From Sandaracinaceae bacterium (lineage in GTDB: Bacteria > Myxococcota_A > Polyangia > Polyangiales > Sandaracinaceae): a DNA stretch of 33,166 bases. Position numbers and translations under genes: made by a program. The stretch lies in contig JAVJQK010000141.1 in assembly GCA_040218145.1 (NCBI GenBank), forward strand, positions 1-33,166. Reading direction: 5' to 3'. Under the pieces are notes generated by a model that saw only the letters and a program-made list of their open reading frames with translations, was not told the DNA's origin and did no database searches. This document shows positions 29,871 to 33,166 of this stretch, in pieces (position 1 is the first letter of the stretch; every line of letters begins with the position of its first letter).

Positions 29871-30776
29871 ATGCGCCGCTCGTCACTCCGTGCTCGGACG
29901 CGAGCCTGCGTCGTGGTCGCCGCGCTGGCGCTCGCGGCCTGCGGCTCGGCGCCGTCGGTGGGGGTCGGCACCCTGGAGTCGGTCCGGCTCGCCGGCGTCG
30001 AGGAGGAGCTCCGCGCCGGGACCTGGCGCTCGGGGTACTCCGGCTCGACCGTCTGGCACTGGGAGACCCTGCGCTTCGTCGCCCCCGATCGCGTCGAGCT
30101 GCGCCGGGGGCACGACCCGCACGGCGCGCCGGCCGAGGAGCGCGCGAGCGAGGCGGCGCCGGCGCTGGGTCGCTATCGCGTGACCCCGAGCGGCGCCCTG
30201 GAGATGGAGCTGGCCGGCCGCACACAGAGCGCAACCTTCGTGGCGGCCCACGCGGCCGGCGGCGCGCGCGTCTGGGCGGGCTGGGGCTTCGTCGCGTCGA
30301 GCCGCTCTCCGCGCAGCTATTGGCACGAGCACGCGTCCCGCGGCGGCCCGGGCGAGCCCGGCAGCGACGTGCGCGCGGAGCTGACGTTCGACTCCCCCCT
30401 CGAGGCGCTCGCGCCGGGCGCCCCGTGTCGCGCGCGGCTGCGCGTCGAGGCGCGCGTGCTCGAGGGCGCGACAGAGACCGAGCGCGCCTCCCTCGCGCTC
30501 TCGCTCGCGTGTCGCCTCGAGGTCGTCGACGGCCGGAGGCTCCTCGTGTTCGCCGACCTGCCCACGCCCGCCAGAGACATCGACGCCGGGAGCGACTGGT
30601 CCAACTGGCTCGCGCGCGAGGGGCACCGCACCTGGAGCGGCGCCGCGATGAGCGACGCGATGGCCGCCGCCTTCGTGTCCACCTTCGTCGTCGACCCCGC
30701 GCGCCCCGGCGTCCTGCACGGCGTCTACGTCGCCGGCCGGCAGCTCGAGACCGAGGTCCCGCCAGGCACGGAATGA
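29871..30776 (+). CDS. Lipoprotein of unknown function
   Basis: A 301-residue lipoprotein: MRRSSLRARTRACVVVAALA, then LAAC lipobox. The mature protein is probably beta-rich: GTWRSGYSGSTVWHWETLRF and YRVTPSGALEMELAGRTQSA in the first half, VVDGRRLLVFADLPTPARDI and WSNWLAREGHRTWSGAAMSD near the end. No family recognised. ATG 29871 is selected because the upstream in-frame extension to 29742 would bury the signal peptide. It is divergent from the Cys-rich lipoprotein gene. Confidence 0.75.
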   Translation: MRRSSLRARTRACVVVAALALAACGSAPSVGVGTLESVRLAGVEEELRAGTWRSGYSGSTVWHWETLRFVAPDRVELRRGHDPHGAPAEERASEAAPALGRYRVTPSGALEMELAGRTQSATFVAAHAAGGARVWAGWGFVASSRSPRSYWHEHASRGGPGEPGSDVRAELTFDSPLEALAPGAPCRARLRVEARVLEGATETERASLALSLACRLEVVDGRRLLVFADLPTPARDIDAGSDWSNWLAREGHRTWSGAAMSDAMAAAFVSTFVVDPARPGVLHGVYVAGRQLETEVPPGTE

Positions 30777-30874
30777 CGGGCGCCGAGTGACGGGCGAGCC
30801 GGCGCCGTCCTTGACGCGTCGCCCTCCCCCGCACGCCCTTCCGGGAGACTTTCGTGGCTGGTAGCGTCGCGCGA

Positions 30875-32455
30875 ATGGACATCGGCGCATTCGTTCTGAC
30901 CACCCTGGACTCGGACGTTCACACCACGGTCGCGAGAGTCACGCGCAGCTATCTGGCGGAGATCGGCAGCGATCCAGCCAGGGCTTCGCTTCTCTATGCG
31001 GTGGACCCACTCGTCCCCGCCATCGCGCTGTGTGTGCTCGACCGCGAGGACGCGGATGTCTACGTCTGGCACCTGGAGAACGGCGCGCTGGGCGCCCGCC
31101 TCGCCCGTGAGCTCGGCGTGGAGGCGTGGTCCATCATCTCGGAGCGACGGACCGGTTACACCGAGGGACGGCGCTTCGACGCGCGGGGGCGGTGCAAGTA
31201 CGAGGCGGGCGAAGAGTCGGACCGCGTCATCCGGGCGTGCGCGAGGCGCATCAAGGGCGACCGCAAGGCGCTCGCCGAGTTGCTCACGTTCTTCGGGCCC
31301 ACGCTCAGCCAGCCGCTCTCGGAGGCGGACGACCCCGAGCTTCTTCAGGAGGCGATCGCCAAGGCCAAGGCGAAGGCGCCCGCGCCGAAGCCGGCGAAGC
31401 CGAGAAAGAAGCGCACCCCACGGGCTCCCAAGATCGCTCCCGTCACCGTGATGAGGCCGGACGGCTACACGGGGGACGACGAGCAGCTCTTCAAGCCGCC
31501 AACGGCATGGAGCGAGACCATCGACCGTCGTCGCTTCGGCTGGTTCTCGGAGCCCGAGCTCGAACCGTCTGCCGCGGTCGCGGCCAAGGAGATCCAGCAA
31601 GCCAAGAGCAAGCTCTCGGTGTACGGCACATGGCTCGTCTTCGACCTGATGCCCGAGGGGCACTGTGGCTACCGTTCAAAAGAGATGATCGAGGCGGTGG
31701 CCTCTCGTTTCGAAGGGAACATCGAGGCGGTCGGCTCTGCGCAGGTCGAAGGCGCGGCTGCCTCCGCGCTGCGTCCAGTCGGAGACCTCGAGAGCGCCGA
31801 GGCGGCCTTCGTCGACCTGTGGGTCGCGACGCGTGGGCTCGCGTTCGCGGTCGAGTGTGTCCTGGACGCGCAGAACTTTGCGTACGCATTCCAGCCAGCA
31901 GGTCAGTCAGGGAGGGCCTACGGGCAGCCCGTCTACGGAGCCTCCTCGAACCTCGCCCGCGCCCTGCGGCGCCACCTCGCGGCCGCGAGCGAGGTCGCCT
32001 ACACCGCGGCGCGACAGGGATGCGCCGAGCGGCTCGAGACGCGGTCCGTGCAGGCGTTGGCGCTGCGCAGCTACCTCTTCCCCGACGAGCCCGAGTGGTT
32101 CGAGGCCGTCGCGGCGGAGGGCGATTGGTTGGGCCTCGCGGAGGCCAACCGGCCCACGGTCCCCCCGCTCAACATCTTTTGCGGCCTCGAGCACCTGCCG
32201 GCCTGGGTCGAGAGCTTCGGGCTCGATCTGGTTCCGTTCCTCGATGCCCAGCTCAAGAACCGACATTTCGCTGTCTCCCGTGACCCGCTGTACTCGGCGC
32301 AGTGCCGCTCGTTGGGCGAGGCGCTAGCGAGCATCCCCTCCGACGACGCGATGAGGGTGCTTCATCGATGGAAGGGGAAGCCTTCCCTGGCGCGGTACCT
32401 CGCAACTGCGGTGAGCAACTACCCCGAACGGGCTGCGCGAGTCGGTGTGGTCTGA
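30875..32455 (+). CDS. Unrecognised 526-residue protein with repeat-like C-terminus
   Basis: The N-terminal part (MDIGAFVLTTLDSDVHTTVA, YVWHLENGALGARLARELGV, YTEGRRFDARGRCKYEAGEE) is followed by a basic Ala/Lys/Pro linker at about 165-190. The C-terminal 200 residues have helical repeats (LRSYLFPDEPEWFEAVAAEG, LAEANRPTVPPLNIFCGLEH, DDAMRVLHRWKGKPSLARYL) that look like the HEAT-like section of DUF4132-type proteins common in myxobacteria, but the DUF4132 domain itself is missing. No signal peptide. ATG 30875 or GTG 30854 could be the start. Function unknown. Confidence 0.7.
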   Translation: MDIGAFVLTTLDSDVHTTVARVTRSYLAEIGSDPARASLLYAVDPLVPAIALCVLDREDADVYVWHLENGALGARLARELGVEAWSIISERRTGYTEGRRFDARGRCKYEAGEESDRVIRACARRIKGDRKALAELLTFFGPTLSQPLSEADDPELLQEAIAKAKAKAPAPKPAKPRKKRTPRAPKIAPVTVMRPDGYTGDDEQLFKPPTAWSETIDRRRFGWFSEPELEPSAAVAAKEIQQAKSKLSVYGTWLVFDLMPEGHCGYRSKEMIEAVASRFEGNIEAVGSAQVEGAAASALRPVGDLESAEAAFVDLWVATRGLAFAVECVLDAQNFAYAFQPAGQSGRAYGQPVYGASSNLARALRRHLAAASEVAYTAARQGCAERLETRSVQALALRSYLFPDEPEWFEAVAAEGDWLGLAEANRPTVPPLNIFCGLEHLPAWVESFGLDLVPFLDAQLKNRHFAVSRDPLYSAQCRSLGEALASIPSDDAMRVLHRWKGKPSLARYLATAVSNYPERAARVGVV

Positions 32456-32557
32456 AGCACGCTCGCGTTCCTCCACCCGCCGAAACGCGTTCCAGAGCAC
32501 CCCGAGCTCCGCGTCGACTTCGTGGTGCTCCCTCTATCGCGCGGCTGAACGCACGAC

Positions 32558-32596
32558 CGCCGCCGACGCGTCGCTGCCGACGCGCCGACGGCGGCG
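32558..32596. terminator. Bidirectional hairpin between convergent genes
   Basis: Arms CGCCGCCGACGCGTCG and CGACGCGCCGACGGCGGCG pair with a 3-base bulge and a 4-base loop. The hairpin lies between the plus-strand gene ending at 32455 and the minus-strand gene ending at 32614, the expected place for a shared terminator, though there is no T-run. Confidence 0.4.
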
Positions 32597-32613
32597 CACT
32601 CCTCCAGGACGGC

Positions 32614-33165
32614 TCAGGCCTCGAGCGGCTCGGGGCTGATCGGATCTGGGCTAATCGGGTCCGGCGCGACCGGCTCGGGGATCGGGTCGACCAGCGTGGG
32701 ATCCGGCGTGTCGGTGTCCACGTCGTCGTCGACGATCACGTCCACCTCCGTGCCGTCGGCGCGGCGGACCGGGCGGAGGAAGCCGAGCGAGCGGAGGATG
32801 CGACGGTCACGGATGACCACGCGCGCGATGCCGCTCCACTCGAGGTACCAGTTCCACGCGCGGTCCTCGGCCTCCTGCACCGCGGCGGGCGTCTTGCGCG
32901 CGAGGGGGTCGCGCGTGGCGGGCACCGAGCCGACTCGCGCGATGAGCCCGCGCGCCCCGGCCACGACGTCCTCGGTCAGCCCGCGCGCGTCGAGCCGCGC
33001 CCGCGCCTCCTGACCGCGCTCGAGACCGCCCTCGTCGACCGGCTTGGCCACCGCCTCGAGGCGGTCGAGCAGGGTGACCACCGAGACGATCACGTCGATC
33101 CCGGACGTCTGCGTGAGGTTGCGGAACACGACCTCGTGCACCTCGGGGTAGTTCGTGCGCAGCAC
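32614..33165 (-). CDS. Unrecognised protein, 5' end probably beyond the window
   Basis: At least 183 residues. The frame is open to the right edge of the window; the GTG at 33165 lies in what looks like continuing coding sequence (LRTNYPEVHEVVFRNLTQTS), so the true start is likely outside. Visible features: IDVIVSVVTLLDRLEAVAKP, EDRAWNWYLEWSGIARVVIR, then SLGFLRPVRRADGTEVDVIV. The C-terminus is acidic and Pro-rich with repeated DPISP units. No family recognised. Confidence 0.65.
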   Translation of the reverse strand: MLRTNYPEVHEVVFRNLTQTSGIDVIVSVVTLLDRLEAVAKPVDEGGLERGQEARARLDARGLTEDVVAGARGLIARVGSVPATRDPLARKTPAAVQEAEDRAWNWYLEWSGIARVVIRDRRILRSLGFLRPVRRADGTEVDVIVDDDVDTDTPDPTLVDPIPEPVAPDPISPDPISPEPLEA

Positions 33166-33166
33166 G

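Overview
The window is very GC-rich DNA with dense, mostly tightly packed genes. Several features point to a deltaproteobacterium-like or myxobacterium-like organism (Myxococcota): Cys-rich secreted lipoproteins, a MopE-type metal-binding-motif lipoprotein, a Pro/Arg-rich DUF6600 lipoprotein, a TonB-C/AgmX-like small protein and a DUF222-HNH protein. The genus cannot be fixed from the sequence. No rRNA, tRNA or CRISPR array was seen.

Layout. (1) 1-5870: a four-helix-bundle protein, a pure hexamer repeat tract, a Cys-rich metal-binding-motif lipoprotein, a divergent S10 serine carboxypeptidase, a GGDEF protein and a DUF6600 lipoprotein. (2) 5871-6513: non-coding tandem repeats. (3) 14808 down to 6514, minus strand: one compact flagellar operon, flgA-flgH-flgI-flgJ-flgM-flgN-flgK-flgL, then a single-ORF CsrA-FliW fusion, then a PilT-like ATPase. 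Most junctions are 4-bp stop/start overlaps (ATGA or GTGA). The operon builds P- and L-rings, rod and hook-filament junction, and carries two checkpoint regulators: FlgM for sigma-28, and CsrA-FliW for flagellin translation. (4) 14972-25646: an accessory region with visibly lower and uneven GC. It holds seven copies of an approximately 87-bp palindromic repeat (family 1), all in one orientation, mostly about 1 kb apart. Between them lie single orphan genes: an Imm5-like immunity protein, a DUF1963/YwqG-like protein, three unrecognised proteins, Cys-rich lipoproteins and a small membrane protein. A second repeat family (family 2, about 100 bp, often dimeric, both orientations) is interspersed. 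The region holds a katG-like fragment, a small lipoprotein gene that runs into a repeat, and a DUF222-HNH endonuclease gene. (5) 25651-33166: a possible PilZ-like protein, a membrane histidine kinase, a membrane protein, a large Cys-rich lipoprotein, a further lipoprotein, a 526-residue unrecognised protein and a partial unrecognised protein at the right edge.

The most notable observations are the CsrA-FliW fusion inside the flagellar operon, a FlgJ whose C-terminal half looks like a Cys/His peptidoglycan hydrolase rather than the usual glucosaminidase, and the cassette-like array of orphan (partly immunity-type) genes separated by directly oriented palindromes whose ends sit just beyond stop codons. 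Function of that array is inference; the repeats and their positions are read directly from the sequence.
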